Below are positions 37,142 to 46,284 of a stretch of 64,000 nucleotides of DNA, in pieces; within the stretch, counting starts at the first letter, position 1; each line of letters begins with the position of its first letter. The stretch spans positions 1,999,501 through 2,063,500 of the forward strand of contig CP106741.1 in assembly GCA_030323305.1 (NCBI GenBank). Reading direction: 5' to 3'. The position numbers were made by a program, and so were the translations under genes. The notes beneath the pieces are model-generated. The model had not been told where the DNA came from, searched no databases, and worked only from the letters and a program-made list of their open reading frames with translations. This DNA is from Paenibacillus sp. CC-CFT747. GTDB taxonomy: Bacteria; Bacillota; Bacilli; Paenibacillales; NBRC-103111.

Positions 37142-37375
37142 ATGCTAGTTCTATCCAGGAAAAAGGGAGAGTCGATCATGATCGGCGACGGAATCGAGCT
37201 GATCGTTCTCGGCACCGAAGGCGATACGGTCAAAATCGGCATCAATGCGCCCAAACAGGTGGAGGTTTATCGCAAGGAAGTGTACCTCGCGATCCAGCAA
37301 TCCAACCGGGAAGCCTCCCGGAGCAGCATGATTGGACGAGATTTAAGTGGGTTAATACGTAAAACGGAGAAATAA
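37142..37375 (+). CDS. csrA: Carbon storage regulator CsrA
   Basis: CsrA binds GGA motifs in the hag leader and blocks its translation. This 77-residue protein has the canonical start MLVLSRKKGESIMIGDGIEL, the KIGINAPKQVEVYRKEVY block with RNA-contacting Arg, and the longer C-terminal tail usual in Bacilli. The proximity of fliW, csrA and hag defines the same partner-switch circuit as in B. subtilis. Confidence 0.96.
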   Translation: MLVLSRKKGESIMIGDGIELIVLGTEGDTVKIGINAPKQVEVYRKEVYLAIQQSNREASRSSMIGRDLSGLIRKTEK

Positions 37376-37463
37376 GGAGATAATTAGGTGATTAAGGTAG
37401 TTAAGTGAAGTAATACCTTGAGAATTTGATGATTTTGCCATAATTCTGCCGTTTTTTCTCATC

Positions 37464-37489
37464 TCAAGCCCTCCCGGTTTTAACGATAT
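37464..37489 (+). promoter_or_regulatory. Candidate sigma-D promoter of hag
   Basis: TCAA (-35; consensus TAAA) and AACGATAT (-10; consensus GCCGATAT) are 14 nt apart, one shorter than ideal. The start would fall near 37496, giving a leader of about 87 nt that contains several GGA motifs for CsrA. Confidence 0.5.
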
Positions 37490-37499
37490 ATCTATCATA

Positions 37500-37582
37500 A
37501 GGAATTCAGTCGGGCGGCCGACCGGCTGGATCTCCTGGTCCACATGGAAGTGGAGAACTTAACTCAGGGAGGAATTATTGAA
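37500..37582 (+). promoter_or_regulatory. hag leader with several CsrA-type GGA motifs
   Basis: The leader holds GGA in AAGGAATTC, CTGGATCT, ATGGAAGTGGAG and in the ribosome site CAGGGAGGAATT (37565-37576). The last overlaps the ribosome site of hag as in the B. subtilis CsrA site, so CsrA binding would block initiation. Confidence 0.55.
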
Positions 37583-38797
37583 ATGAGAATTAACCACAAC
37601 ATCGCTTCACTGAACACTTACCGTCAGCTGAGCAGCAACACGGCGGCTACGAACAAATCGATCGAGAAACTGTCTTCTGGTCTTCGCATCAACCGTGCCG
37701 GCGACGATGCCGCTGGTCTGGCGATTTCCGAGAAAATGCGCGGACAGATCCGTGGTCTAGACATGGCAGGAAAGAATGCTCAAGATAGCATTTCCTTGAT
37801 CCAGACGGCTGAGGGCGCATTGAACGAAACACACAGCATTCTTCAGCGTATGCGTGAACTTTCCGTTCAATCTTCTAACGATACGAACACCGATTCGGAT
37901 CGTAAAGAACTGCAAGCTGAAGTTAAGCAGTTGGTAACTGAGCTGGACCGCATCGGGAATACTACCGAGTTTAACACTAAGAAACTGCTGGACGGTTCCG
38001 CTAAAGGCGTAACGGAGAAGGTAGAAGGAACAGCGTCTGTAAACAATAACTCCGGGGTTACCATTGCACAATCAGCAATTGACGCTTTGAATGACGCAGC
38101 AAAAGATGACACAGCTGGAGCAGAAACTACATCGCAAGTAAACGGAGCATACATGCTTGTAAGAGTTAGCGATGACGGTGATAACAGTACTTTCACATCT
38201 GCTGAATTTAAAGTTATTGGTCCAGATGGTCAAGATAGTACTGACATTACTGTAACCAGTGACACTGAGCTTACGTTTGGCACAAATATTTTTGAAAATA
38301 CTGCTCAAACCTTGGCTGTTAGTAGTTTGGATGGAGGTATGAAGGTTGGCGAAAGCATGACCTTCGTATTTGGTAAACATGAAGCAGCTAGCAGCGATCT
38401 TGCGGGTTCCATTATGACTCAAATCGGAGCGAATGCAGGTCAAACAGCATTCATTTCGATCGGTGACATGCGAGCTGATGCTCTGGGCGTTAAAGATCTT
38501 GATATTTCCTCCAAGTTTGGCGCTGCAACAGCGATCGAGACTGTTAACAATGCACTTCAAAAAGTATCATCGCAACGTTCTAGCCTCGGTGCTATGCAAA
38601 ACCGTCTGGAGCACACTATCAACAACCTGGGTGCCGCTTCCGAGAACCTGACGGCTGCTGAATCCCGTATCCGTGACGTTGATATGGCTAAAGAAATGAT
38701 GGAACAAACGAAGAACAACATCTTGGCCCAAGCTTCCCAAGCTATGCTTGCTCAAGCTAACCAACAACCTCAAGGCGTTCTGCAGCTTCTTCGTTAA
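37583..38797 (+). CDS. hag: Flagellin
   Basis: The filament subunit, 404 residues. The conserved D0/D1 ends are clear: [17 protein letters not shown] and [20 protein letters not shown] at the N terminus, and [20 protein letters not shown] and [13 protein letters not shown] at the C terminus. Residues about 150-290 are the variable surface domain. Its DNA (about 38030-38440) is clearly more AT-rich than the flanks. ATG 37583 is chosen because AGGGAGG (37566-37572) lies 10 nt upstream; the ATG at 37544 lacks a site. FliW/CsrA control is expected. A perfect terminator follows. Confidence 0.97.
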   Translation: MRINHNIASLNTYRQLSSNTAATNKSIEKLSSGLRINRAGDDAAGLAISEKMRGQIRGLDMAGKNAQDSISLIQTAEGALNETHSILQRMRELSVQSSNDTNTDSDRKELQAEVKQLVTELDRIGNTTEFNTKKLLDGSAKGVTEKVEGTASVNNNSGVTIAQSAIDALNDAAKDDTAGAETTSQVNGAYMLVRVSDDGDNSTFTSAEFKVIGPDGQDSTDITVTSDTELTFGTNIFENTAQTLAVSSLDGGMKVGESMTFVFGKHEAASSDLAGSIMTQIGANAGQTAFISIGDMRADALGVKDLDISSKFGAATAIETVNNALQKVSSQRSSLGAMQNRLEHTINNLGAASENLTAAESRIRDVDMAKEMMEQTKNNILAQASQAMLAQANQQPQGVLQLLR

Positions 38798-38820
38798 TTC
38801 TGATCAACCTGCAATATTTA

Positions 38821-38853
38821 AGACCCTGGATCTTTTTCCAGGGTCTATTTTTT
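38821..38853 (+). terminator. Terminator of hag
   Basis: Perfect 10-bp stem AGACCCTGGA/TCCAGGGTCT, six-nucleotide loop, then ATTTTTT. Confidence 0.95.
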
Positions 38854-38916
38854 ATCTCAATTGGTTTAATTGATAATATTTATCCCATTCTACCTATTCA
38901 TTCACCTGGCCTAGAT

Positions 38917-38927
38917 ACCGATATAAT
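38917..38927 (+). promoter_or_regulatory. Candidate promoter -10 region of fliD (sigma-D like, overlapping TATAAT)
   Basis: ACCGATAT (7 of 8 to the sigma-D -10) overlaps TATAAT at 38922-38927. A good -35 for either sigma factor is lacking, so this is tentative. Confidence 0.4.
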
Positions 38928-38958
38928 TAGAAAAGAACGGAAGACAGGAGGGTTACGA

Positions 38959-40767
38959 TTGGTTGGAATGAGAATAAATGGTTCGTCTGGACTTGATATT
39001 GACAGCATGGTCAGTCAGCTAATGAAGGTTCGGAAACTACCATTGGATAAGTATAATCAAAAAAAGCAAACGTTAGAATGGCAGAGAGATGAGTATCGCT
39101 CCATGAACAGCAAGCTTCTTGAGTTTAAAAACTCACTTTTTAATATGAAGCTTCAATCGAATTACCTGGTGAAGAAGGCGGCCTCCAGTGACACGGGAGT
39201 AGTTACAGCAACCGGAACGGCGAATGCAGGAGACGGGGCTTACACAATAAGAGTGAAGAGTCTGGCTGAGTCCGCATCTTTAACCTCGGGCGATGTGATT
39301 ACAATGGGGGCTGGTAATGCCGAAGCCAAAATGTCCTCCCTTGGTCTTGCTGCCGACAAGACGCTCAATGTAACTGGGGAAAAGGGAACGGCTTCCATCG
39401 TCATTAAAGCCGATGCCACAATTACTGAGGTTGTCAAGACGGTCAACGAGCAGTCCAGTGCAACCGGCGTTAAGATGAGCTATGATGCGAACCTGGACCG
39501 CTTTTTCTTCTCTTCTACCTCTACGGGAGCAAACGCAAAAATTAAACTGGATATGGCGGATGGAAGTGATGCTCTTCAAAGTGTCTTTAAGCTGCCAGCC
39601 TCCAATACGGTTACCAATGCAACAGGCGCTGCAGTCTTTTCTTCCCCGTCTCAGGTCATTGATAGCAGCTTGGTGGGAACAGAGACGATTACCTTTAATT
39701 ATGATGGGCAGGCTTACTCCTTCAATGTAGACAATACCACTACCATTGGCGGTCTGATCAGCCAAATCAACAATTCGAGTCTAGGCTCTCTCGGCTTTCA
39801 GGCAAGCCTAAGCAACAACAAGCTTCAGTTTTCTAACCCATCAGGTAAAGCTCTAAGCCTAGACGTTCTGGATCCCCTAAAAACGAGTTTAGGGTTGGAA
39901 AGCACCTCGAGCAAATCGACCACCGAAGTTACTGGCAAAAACGCTGTGGTCGTGTTCAATGGAGTCCAAGGGGAATTTGCTTCTAACAATTTCACAATCA
40001 ACGGAATCAGCTTTACGGCTAACCGGGCACAATTGGCGACCGAAACGGAGGTAAGGGTAACGGTCTCCCAAGATGTGGATGCTGTAGTAACCAACATTAA
40101 ATCTTTTGTGGAGAAATACAACCAGCTCATCGAAACGGTAAATAAGAAAACCTCGGAAGAACGTTTTAGAGACTTTGCACCGATTACCGATGATCAGAGA
40201 AAAGATATGAAGGAAGACGATATCAAACGGTGGGAGGAGAAGGCGAAGAGCGGCCTTCTGAAGAACGACTCCATCCTGACCTCAGGTCTTAGCAAGTTCC
40301 GCCTTACTTTAATGGGAAATGTTAGTGGACTACCTGCCCGTGATGTTGACTCTCTCACGGAGGTTGGAATCACAACCGGCAGCTACCAGGAAAACGGCAA
40401 GCTCTATCTCGACGAGACCAAACTGCGGAAGGCGCTCACGGATAACCCCGAGCAGGTCATGAATCTTTTTACGGCAACGGACAATAATGCCGCTACCACA
40501 AGTGCTGACGGCATTGCCACCAGGCTGTATGATGAAGTGACAAACCTGATGAGCCGGGTTACGGAAAAGGCTGGTTCAGCTGCCAGTCTCTACGATAAAA
40601 GTTTCCTAGGTAAAGATATTGAGAATATTAAGAAAGATATATCTAGCTTTTCCAGACGGTTGATTGACATTGAAAACAGGTACTACAAGCAGTTCTCCGC
40701 CATGGAAACAGCCATGAACAAATTAAACGCCCAAAGCAGTTCACTAATGCAAAAGTTTGGCCAGTAG
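38959..40767 (+). CDS. fliD: Flagellar filament capping protein FliD
   Basis: FliD (HAP2) caps the growing filament and helps flagellin fold into place. The 602-residue protein begins with GLDIDSMVSQLMKVRKLPLD, has the coiled FliD_N region (about 5-105) and the FliD_C region with VEKYNQLIETVNKKTSE near 380 and LKNDSILTSGLSKFRL, and ends in a heptad helix (IENRYYKQFSAMETAMNKLN). TTG 38959 follows AGGAGGG by 6 nt; ATG 38968 would be 15 nt away. The order fliD-flaG-fliS-fliT differs from B. subtilis (flaG first). Confidence 0.94.
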   Translation: MVGMRINGSSGLDIDSMVSQLMKVRKLPLDKYNQKKQTLEWQRDEYRSMNSKLLEFKNSLFNMKLQSNYLVKKAASSDTGVVTATGTANAGDGAYTIRVKSLAESASLTSGDVITMGAGNAEAKMSSLGLAADKTLNVTGEKGTASIVIKADATITEVVKTVNEQSSATGVKMSYDANLDRFFFSSTSTGANAKIKLDMADGSDALQSVFKLPASNTVTNATGAAVFSSPSQVIDSSLVGTETITFNYDGQAYSFNVDNTTTIGGLISQINNSSLGSLGFQASLSNNKLQFSNPSGKALSLDVLDPLKTSLGLESTSSKSTTEVTGKNAVVVFNGVQGEFASNNFTINGISFTANRAQLATETEVRVTVSQDVDAVVTNIKSFVEKYNQLIETVNKKTSEERFRDFAPITDDQRKDMKEDDIKRWEEKAKSGLLKNDSILTSGLSKFRLTLMGNVSGLPARDVDSLTEVGITTGSYQENGKLYLDETKLRKALTDNPEQVMNLFTATDNNAATTSADGIATRLYDEVTNLMSRVTEKAGSAASLYDKSFLGKDIENIKKDISSFSRRLIDIENRYYKQFSAMETAMNKLNAQSSSLMQKFGQ

Positions 40768-40805
40768 GGTAATTCCAAACTATTAATAACGGTGGAGGTT
40801 TGCGC

Positions 40806-41195
40806 ATGAATCCAAACATCCCGCGCACGGACGCTGCGATGCCGGTTTCCCTCGAGAAGGAGTTTACCGGAAGACCCAGCTCCCAAGAAAACGTTATTTC
40901 CAACATTGACGCCATTCGCAATACGAAGGAAATCAAGGAAGCGGAGATCAAGGGCGAGAACGTCCACATCAGCGACGAGCAGCTCATCAAGACGATTGAG
41001 AGAGCCCTGAAAGCCGCAGAAGGCCGGATTACGACGCTGGAGTTCTCCGTTCACCAGAAGACCCACCAAATCATGGTGAAGGTGCACGACAAGGAGACCG
41101 GCGATATTATCCGGGAAGTGCCGGCGGAGAAGACGCTGGATTTTGTATCGAAAATTTGGGAACTAGCCGGACTCATGGTCGATGAACGAAGATAG
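40806..41195 (+). CDS. flaG: FlaG family flagellar protein
   Basis: FlaG proteins influence filament length; their mechanism is not settled. The 129-residue protein has an unstructured N terminus and the conserved C-terminal domain: TLEFSVHQKTHQIMVKVHD followed by ETGDIIREVPAEKTLDFVSK. ATG 40806 is preferred to TTG 40800, because GGAGG (40794-40798) lies 7 nt before the ATG and directly against the TTG. Confidence 0.92.
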   Translation: MNPNIPRTDAAMPVSLEKEFTGRPSSQENVISNIDAIRNTKEIKEAEIKGENVHISDEQLIKTIERALKAAEGRITTLEFSVHQKTHQIMVKVHDKETGDIIREVPAEKTLDFVSKIWELAGLMVDERR

Positions 41196-41210
41196 TGGAG
41201 GGATTACCTG

Positions 41211-41603
41211 ATGAATCAATTGCAGCGCAACCAGTACCTGAACAACTCCGTCCAAACCGCCAGCCCTCAGCAGCTCCTGATTCTGCTCTATGACGGGGCC
41301 ATCCGGTTTAACCGCCTGGGCATTGAAGCCATCAAGCAGAAGAACTACGCGGATGCCAGCACGAACCTGGTGAAGGTCCAATCCATCATCAGCGAGCTTA
41401 TTGCCACGTTGGACACGAAGTCTAACCTTGCTCCCCAGCTTACCAGCCTGTATGAATACTTCCTCTTCCTGCTGAGAGAAGCCAACGTGAAGAAAGACAC
41501 CACCCCTGCCGAGGAAGTGCTGGGCTATCTGATCGATCTGAAGGACACGTGGATGCAGGCGGCGAAAGGCGGCCTCGTTCAGGCGGGACTGCAGCATGGA
41601 TAA
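41211..41603 (+). CDS. fliS: Flagellin export chaperone FliS
   Basis: FliS binds the C terminus of flagellin and prevents premature polymerisation. The 130-residue protein shows YLNNSVQTASPQQLLILLYD near the start, GAIRFNRLGIEAIKQKNYADA, and the helices LVKVQSIISELIATLD and LTSLYEYFLFLLREANV. It overlaps the next gene by 8 bp, indicating coupling. AGTGGAGGGA precedes ATG 41211. Confidence 0.95.
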   Translation: MNQLQRNQYLNNSVQTASPQQLLILLYDGAIRFNRLGIEAIKQKNYADASTNLVKVQSIISELIATLDTKSNLAPQLTSLYEYFLFLLREANVKKDTTPAEEVLGYLIDLKDTWMQAAKGGLVQAGLQHG

Positions 41604-41931
41604 GCATATTGTGGAGCTCGACCGGCTGACGGATGCCATCATGACGAATCTCGCTTTCTGCGAGTATGAGGAGCTGGAGGAATTTGTCAACAGGCGGGGA
41701 GAGCTGATTTCCGTGCTGCTCCAGAAGAACTATTCGGCCGACCAGCTGACCCTCTACCATCCGATCATCGCGGGTATTCTGGAGAAGGATACGGCCATCC
41801 GGGAACGGATGAGCCGGCTGAAGCAGGAGGCCGAGCAGGGCATGACTAAGCTTACCTCCGCCCGTATGCAGAAGAATGCCTATGAATCGGCTTATGCGAG
41901 CGACAGCGTTTTTTTCAATCAGAGAAAATAA
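41596..41931 (+). CDS. fliT: FliT-like flagellar chaperone
   Basis: A small, helical, acidic protein (111 residues) at the fliT position after fliS, overlapping it by 8 bp. FliT is the export chaperone of FliD. Sequence identity to characterised FliT is hard to judge by eye; the pattern of three helices (HIVELDRLTDAIMTNLAFCE, EELEEFVNRRGELISVLL, IRERMSRLKQEAEQGMTKL) and the position support the call. The gene ends the late flagellar unit, and a hairpin with T tract follows. Confidence 0.78.
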   Translation: MDKHIVELDRLTDAIMTNLAFCEYEELEEFVNRRGELISVLLQKNYSADQLTLYHPIIAGILEKDTAIRERMSRLKQEAEQGMTKLTSARMQKNAYESAYASDSVFFNQRK

Positions 41932-41951
41932 GGGACCCTGCTCCTATCAGT

Positions 41952-41983
41952 CAATGTCGAACCTTCGGCATTGGCTTGTTTTT
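41952..41983 (+). terminator. Probable terminator after fliT
   Basis: CAATGTCGAA pairs with TTCGGCATTG (one wobble; short loop) and is followed by GCTTGTTTTT. Confidence 0.72.
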
Positions 41984-42052
41984 ATGTAGGAAGAAGGGAG
42001 AGAACCATGACTTAAGACCCTGTTAGTCTGTTAGCAACTCTAGCAGCCAACC

Positions 42053-42171
42053 TGTGGATAATGTGTATAACTTTGTGGATATCCAATGAAAATAAGCTTT
42101 CACGGGGGATAAATCCTGTTTAAAAGTTGTTAGTGGATGAATTTTCGGAAAATTACCGCAGTTTATCAACA
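42053..42171 (+). promoter_or_regulatory. Cluster of DnaA-box-like 9-mers before the cold-shock gene
   Basis: Within the 348-bp gap between fliT and the cold-shock gene, TGTGGATAA (42053-42061, a perfect DnaA box in reverse orientation), TGTGTATAA (42062-42070) and TGTGGATAT (42074-42082) stand in tandem, with TTATCAACA (42163-42171) in the other orientation. A further ATATCCACA lies at 42657. Otherwise this gap is AT-rich and shows no gene. Confidence 0.45.
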
Positions 42172-42188
42172 GGTGGACTTGGGGAGAA

Positions 42189-42218
42189 TTGACATACGCT
42201 TACTTGCAGTGTTATAGT
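42189..42218 (+). promoter_or_regulatory. Sigma-A promoter of the cold-shock gene
   Basis: Consensus TTGACA, 18 nt spacer, TATAGT. The start near 42225 gives a leader of about 55 nt. Confidence 0.7.
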
Positions 42219-42279
42219 CTAGGGGTAATGCCATGTACATAGGATGTACATTTATTTGAAGATGAAGGGAATGTTCCAG

Positions 42280-42477
42280 ATGCAAGGTAAAGTTAAATGG
42301 TTTAACGCAGAAAAAGGCTACGGTTTCATCGAGACGGAAGAAGGCGGAGATGTATTCGTACACTTCTCGGCTATCCAATCCGAAGGCTTCAAATCCCTTG
42401 ACGAAGGTCAAGAAGTGGAATTCGACATCGTTGAAGGCGCTCGCGGTCCTCAAGCAGCTAACGTAGTAAAACTGTAA
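42280..42477 (+). CDS. csp: Cold-shock protein (CspA/CspB family)
   Basis: A 65-residue single cold-shock domain that binds single-stranded RNA and DNA. Both RNP motifs are present: KGYGFIET (RNP1) and VFVHFSAI (RNP2), within [17 protein letters not shown] at the start and [13 protein letters not shown] at the end. ATG 42280 is chosen for the canonical N terminus; AAGGGA lies 9 nt upstream, and ATG 42244 would add a non-family extension. Codons are of the highly expressed type. A perfect terminator follows. Confidence 0.97.
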   Translation: MQGKVKWFNAEKGYGFIETEEGGDVFVHFSAIQSEGFKSLDEGQEVEFDIVEGARGPQAANVVKL

Positions 42478-42528
42478 TTATCGGCTGGAGAGCCGATCTT
42501 ATAAATAAGCAAACGGCTCCTAAGCAGG

Positions 42529-42561
42529 AACACCCCGGAACTCGATTCCGGGGTGTTTTTT
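42529..42561 (+). terminator. Terminator of the cold-shock gene
   Basis: Perfect 12-bp stem AACACCCCGGAA/TTCCGGGGTGTT, CTCGA loop, T tract. A second small hairpin (ATCGGCT-GGAG-AGCCGAT) lies upstream at 42479-42496. From 42562 to 42740 I see only an isolated DnaA-box-like 9-mer. Confidence 0.95.
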
Positions 42562-42746
42562 CTGTGGGGAAGAGGGAGCGAAAAACGCACTGAAGGAGCA
42601 AAACGGGGATAAGCCGCGGCCTTTTGAAATCGCTTACTTCCCTAACTAGCAAGCAGATATCCACAGGCTAAAAAGGCCGCCGGCCAGCTTGACATCAGGC
42701 TGTCACGTATGTTTCAGAATTGTGCGAATTTTCGTGTAAATATATT

Positions 42747-42774
42747 TTGAAGTTGTGGGTATATATACTATAAT
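42747..42774 (+). promoter_or_regulatory. Sigma-A promoter of hpf
   Basis: TTGAAG, 16 nt spacer, perfect TATAAT, 25 nt before the start codon with AAAGGAGG between. Confidence 0.65.
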
Positions 42775-42798
42775 GAAAGGGAAAGGAGGAGTTATACC

Positions 42799-43352
42799 AT
42801 GAACTATACCATTCGAGGTGCAAACATCGAAGTAACCGAAGCGTTGCGAGAGTATGTGCAGAAGAGAATTGGCAGGCTGGAAAGGTATTTTGAAGCTCCC
42901 CCGATTGCTGATGTGAATGTAACGTTAAGCGTAACGAAAGCCGGACACAGTGTAGAGGTGACGATCCCCCTTCCGGGCGTTATGTTGAGGGCCGAGGTGA
43001 AGGACGGCGACATGTATGCGTCGATCGACCTGGTCACGGAGAAGCTGGAGCGGCAGATCCGTAAGCTGAAGACGAAGGCCAACCGCCGGATCCGGCAGGA
43101 AAGCGGCATGAGAAGCTTCAGGAAGAAGATGAGGTAGCCGCCGCCCTGATGCATGAGGAGGAAGACGACTTCGAGCTCGTCCGCACCAAGCGGTTTAATC
43201 TGAAGCCGATGGATGTGGAAGAGGCCATCCTCCAGATGAACATGGTGGGCCACAACTTTTTCGTCTTTGCCAACTCGGGCGATTCCGAGCAGGTGAATGT
43301 GGTTTACAAGCGCAATGACGGGACATACGGCTTAATCGAGCCGGCCCGGTAA
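42799..43352 (+). CDS. hpf: Ribosome hibernation-promoting factor, long form, one frame break
   Basis: Long HPF dimerises 70S ribosomes into inactive 100S particles. The N-terminal domain (MNYTIRGANIEVTEALREYV to about residue 105) is followed by a linker and the C-terminal dimerisation domain (LVRTKRFNLKPMDVEEAILQ, then MVGHNFFVFANSGDSEQVNV). The frame stops early at 43137; one more G in GG at 43121-43122 changes SFR-KKMR-stop into SFREEDEVAAALMHEEEDDF, and the protein then runs to 43352 (about 184 residues, the normal long form). AAAGGAGG precedes ATG 42799. The hpf-secA-prfB order is that of Bacillus. Confidence 0.93.
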
Positions 43353-43386
43353 GCAATCCTGCTCTACTCCATCCATTATACAGACG

Positions 43387-43414
43387 CCCGGTCCGAAACG
43401 GATCGGGTTTTTTA
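43387..43414 (+). terminator. Terminator of hpf
   Basis: Stem CCCGGTCCG/CGGATCGGG (one wobble), AAA loop, six T. Confidence 0.88.
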
Positions 43415-43447
43415 GTGCCGAAAAGACGGCGTTTTACGCAGATTAAG

Positions 43448-43476
43448 TTGCTACCTCCTCTTGAAACTGCTACAAT
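43448..43476 (+). promoter_or_regulatory. Candidate sigma-A promoter of secA
   Basis: TTGCTA, exactly 17 nt spacer, TACAAT; leader of about 140 nt to ATG 43621. The leader contains GC-rich stretches but no element I recognise. Confidence 0.5.
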
Positions 43477-43620
43477 TTCTCTATACTGCATAAGTCTATG
43501 TAAAATAAGAAAGCATACCTTTCTGGATAGATCCTTAGCCTGCTGGACAGGCAGGGCGCGGACCCGGGCGTGAGCCTAAGGTTCGTTTATCCTTGAAGGA
43601 TTTGGAAAGGGGTCTAACCC

Positions 43621-46123
43621 ATGCTGGGAATCGTCAAAAAGATATTCGGTGACTCGAACGAGCGCGATATCAAACGAATGATGAAAACGGTAGAGCGGAT
43701 CAACGCGATGGAGGCTGATTTCGAGCCTCTGACGGACGAGCAGTTGAGAGCCAAAACCGATGAATACAAAGAACGCCTGGAGAAGGGCGAAACGCTGGAG
43801 GACCTGCTGCCGGAGGCTTTTGCCACGGTAAGGAAGCGGCCAAGCGGACGCTCGGCATGCGCCACTTCGATGTGCAGCTGATCGGGGGTATGGTGCTTCA
43901 CGAAGGAAAAATCGCGGAGATGAAAACCGGGGAAGGAAAAACGCTCGTCGGAACGCTTCCCGTGTACCTGAATGCCCTCTCGGGCAAGGGCGTCCACCTG
44001 GTTACCGTCAACGACTACCTGGCCACCGTCGGCTGGGAGATGATGGGGAAGGTATACAACTTCCTCGGGCTTACGGTCGGGCTGAACTTGAACAGCATGG
44101 ACCACGCCCAGAAGCAGCAGGCTTATGCCTGCGACATCACGTACGGAACGAACAACGAGTTCGGGTTCGATTACCTGCGCGACAACATGGTGCTGTACAA
44201 GGAACAAATGGTGCAGCGTCCGCTTCACTATGCCATTGTCGATGAAGTGGACTCCATTCTGGTGGACGAGGCGCGGACTCCGCTCATCATTTCGGGACAA
44301 GCCGCCAAGTCGACGGAGCTTTATACGACGGCGGACCGTTTTGTGAACAAGCTGAAGGACGAAGAGGACTACACAATTGACATCAAGCTCCGCTCGGTTA
44401 ACCTGACGGAAGCCGGGGTGGCCAAGGCGGAGAAGGCGTTCGGGATCGAGAACCTGTTCGACCACGCCAATGTGCTCCTGAACCACCACATCACCCAGGC
44501 GCTGAAAGCCCACGCGATCATGCGCCGGGACATCGATTATGTCGTCCAGGAGGACGAAGTAGTCATCGTGGACGAGTTCACCGGACGCCTGATGACGGGC
44601 CGCCGGTACAGCGACGGGCTGCATCAGGCGATCGAGGCGAAGGAAGGCCTCACGGTCCAGAACGAGAGCATGACCCTGGCGACGATCACCTTCCAGAACT
44701 ACTTCCGGATGTACCGCAAGCTGGCCGGGATGACCGGTACGGCGAAGACCGAAGAAGAGGAGTTCAAGAAGATTTACGGGCTCGACGTCGTCGTGGTGCC
44801 GACGAACCGGCCGAACATCCGCAAGGACATGCCCGATGTCGTCTACAAATCGGAAGGCAGCAAGTTCCGCGCCACCGTCGAGGAGATCGTGAAGCGGCAC
44901 CAGGTGAACCAGCCGGTGCTGGTCGGTACGGTGTCGATCGAGAACTCGGAGAAGCTGTCGGATATGCTGAAGAAGAAAGGCGTCAAGCACCAGGTGCTGA
45001 ACGCAAAGTACCACGCCGAGGAAGCGGAGATCGTCTCCCGCGCCGGACAGCCGGGAGCCGTTACCATCGCCACGAACATGGCGGGTCGCGGAACGGATAT
45101 TTTGCTGGGCGAAGGGGTTCCCGAGCTCGGAGGCCTGCATATTATAGGTACGGAACGGCATGAGAGCCGCCGGATCGACAACCAGCTGCGCGGACGCGCC
45201 GGACGTCAGGGGGACCCGGGGTCTTCGCAGTTCTACCTCTCGCTCGAGGATGATCTCATGAAGCGCTTCGGCGCCGAGAACATCATGGGCATGATGGACC
45301 GTCTCGGCTTCGAGGAAGACCAGCCGATCGAGAGCCGCCTTATTACTCGTGCGGTGGAATCCGCCCAGAAGCGGGTGGAAGGCAACAACTTCGACGTGCG
45401 GAAGGTCGTTCTCCAGTACGACGACGTCATGAACCAGCAGCGGAACATTATCTACAAGCAGCGGATGGAAGTGCTCGAATCGGGCGACATCCGCGAGATC
45501 GTGCTCAACATGATCAACCCGGTGGTCGAGCGTGCGGTAGAAGCCCACTGCTCCGACGACCAGATCCCGGAAGAGTGGGAGCTCGATGAGCTGGCCTCCT
45601 ACGTGAACAACACGTTCCTGGAGGAAGGATCGCTGACGAAGGACCTTCTCTGGGGCAAAGAGAAGGAAGAGATCACGGAATACATCCAGGCCCAGATTCT
45701 CGAGAAGTATGAAGCCCGCGAAGAGCAGATCGGACCGGAGAACATGCGCGAGTTCGAGAAGGTGGTCGTACTCCGCGCCGTAGACAGCAAGTGGATGGAC
45801 CACATCGATGCGATGGATCAGCTCCGCCAGGGATTCACCTTCGGGCCTACGGCGGTACCGATCCGCTGAGGGAATACCAGTTCGAAGGCTTCGAGATGTT
45901 CCAGGAGATGATCAACAGCATCCAGGAGGAAGTCGCCACTTACATCATGAAGGCGCAGGTGGAAGTGAACCTGGAGCGTCAGGCGGTAGCGGAAGGACAG
46001 GCCGTCGACCCAAGTGGCGAGTCGTCGGAGAAGCGTCCGGTGAAGCGCGAGGATACGGTGGGCCGCAACGACCTGTGCCCATGCGGAAGCGGCAAGAAGT
46101 TCAAGCAGTGCCACGGCAAGTAA
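43621..46123 (+). CDS. secA: Preprotein translocase ATPase SecA, two frame breaks
   Basis: SecA drives Sec-dependent export. Motifs in order: [14 protein letters not shown] (Walker A), [95 protein letters not shown], and the C-terminal zinc tail [15 protein letters not shown]. The frame breaks at 43832-43833 (GG should be GGG; restores [19 protein letters not shown]) and at 45830-45832 (GGG should be GGGG; restores [20 protein letters not shown]). Since secA is essential, both breaks must be sequence errors. Restored length is about 834 residues, normal for Bacillales. GGAAAGGGG precedes ATG 43621. Confidence 0.97.
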
Positions 46124-46284
46124 GAAAGCAGGCTTAGGCTGGGAGGAATTAGGGAGTGCCCCTACCCATCCGGGCCGGCCGACGGAATACAAGAGACGGG
46201 GGATGGGCCGAGAGACAACGCGGCGGCATCCCCTTCTCCTATCTTTATTACCAACTAATCTAATCATGGAGCGTGAAGCATACG

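Noticed and set aside
42747-42766. GGGTAT before hpf as a sigma-B -10 element (as in B. subtilis yvyD)
   Set aside because: The nearest GTTTAA-like -35 (GTGTAA) is 17 nt away, beyond normal sigma-B spacing, while a good sigma-A promoter overlaps the same place.
43614-45803. A 729-codon antisense frame in secA, and similar long antisense frames in the C-terminal-SLH, argC/argJ, prfB and argH genes
   Set aside because: They mirror GC-biased third positions of highly conserved + strand genes and show no family motifs.
43832-45832. Programmed ribosomal frameshifting in secA, argB or flgK
   Set aside because: No slippery site, stop codon context or downstream structure recurs, and the breaks fall in unrelated homopolymers. 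Only prfB has a true recoding context.
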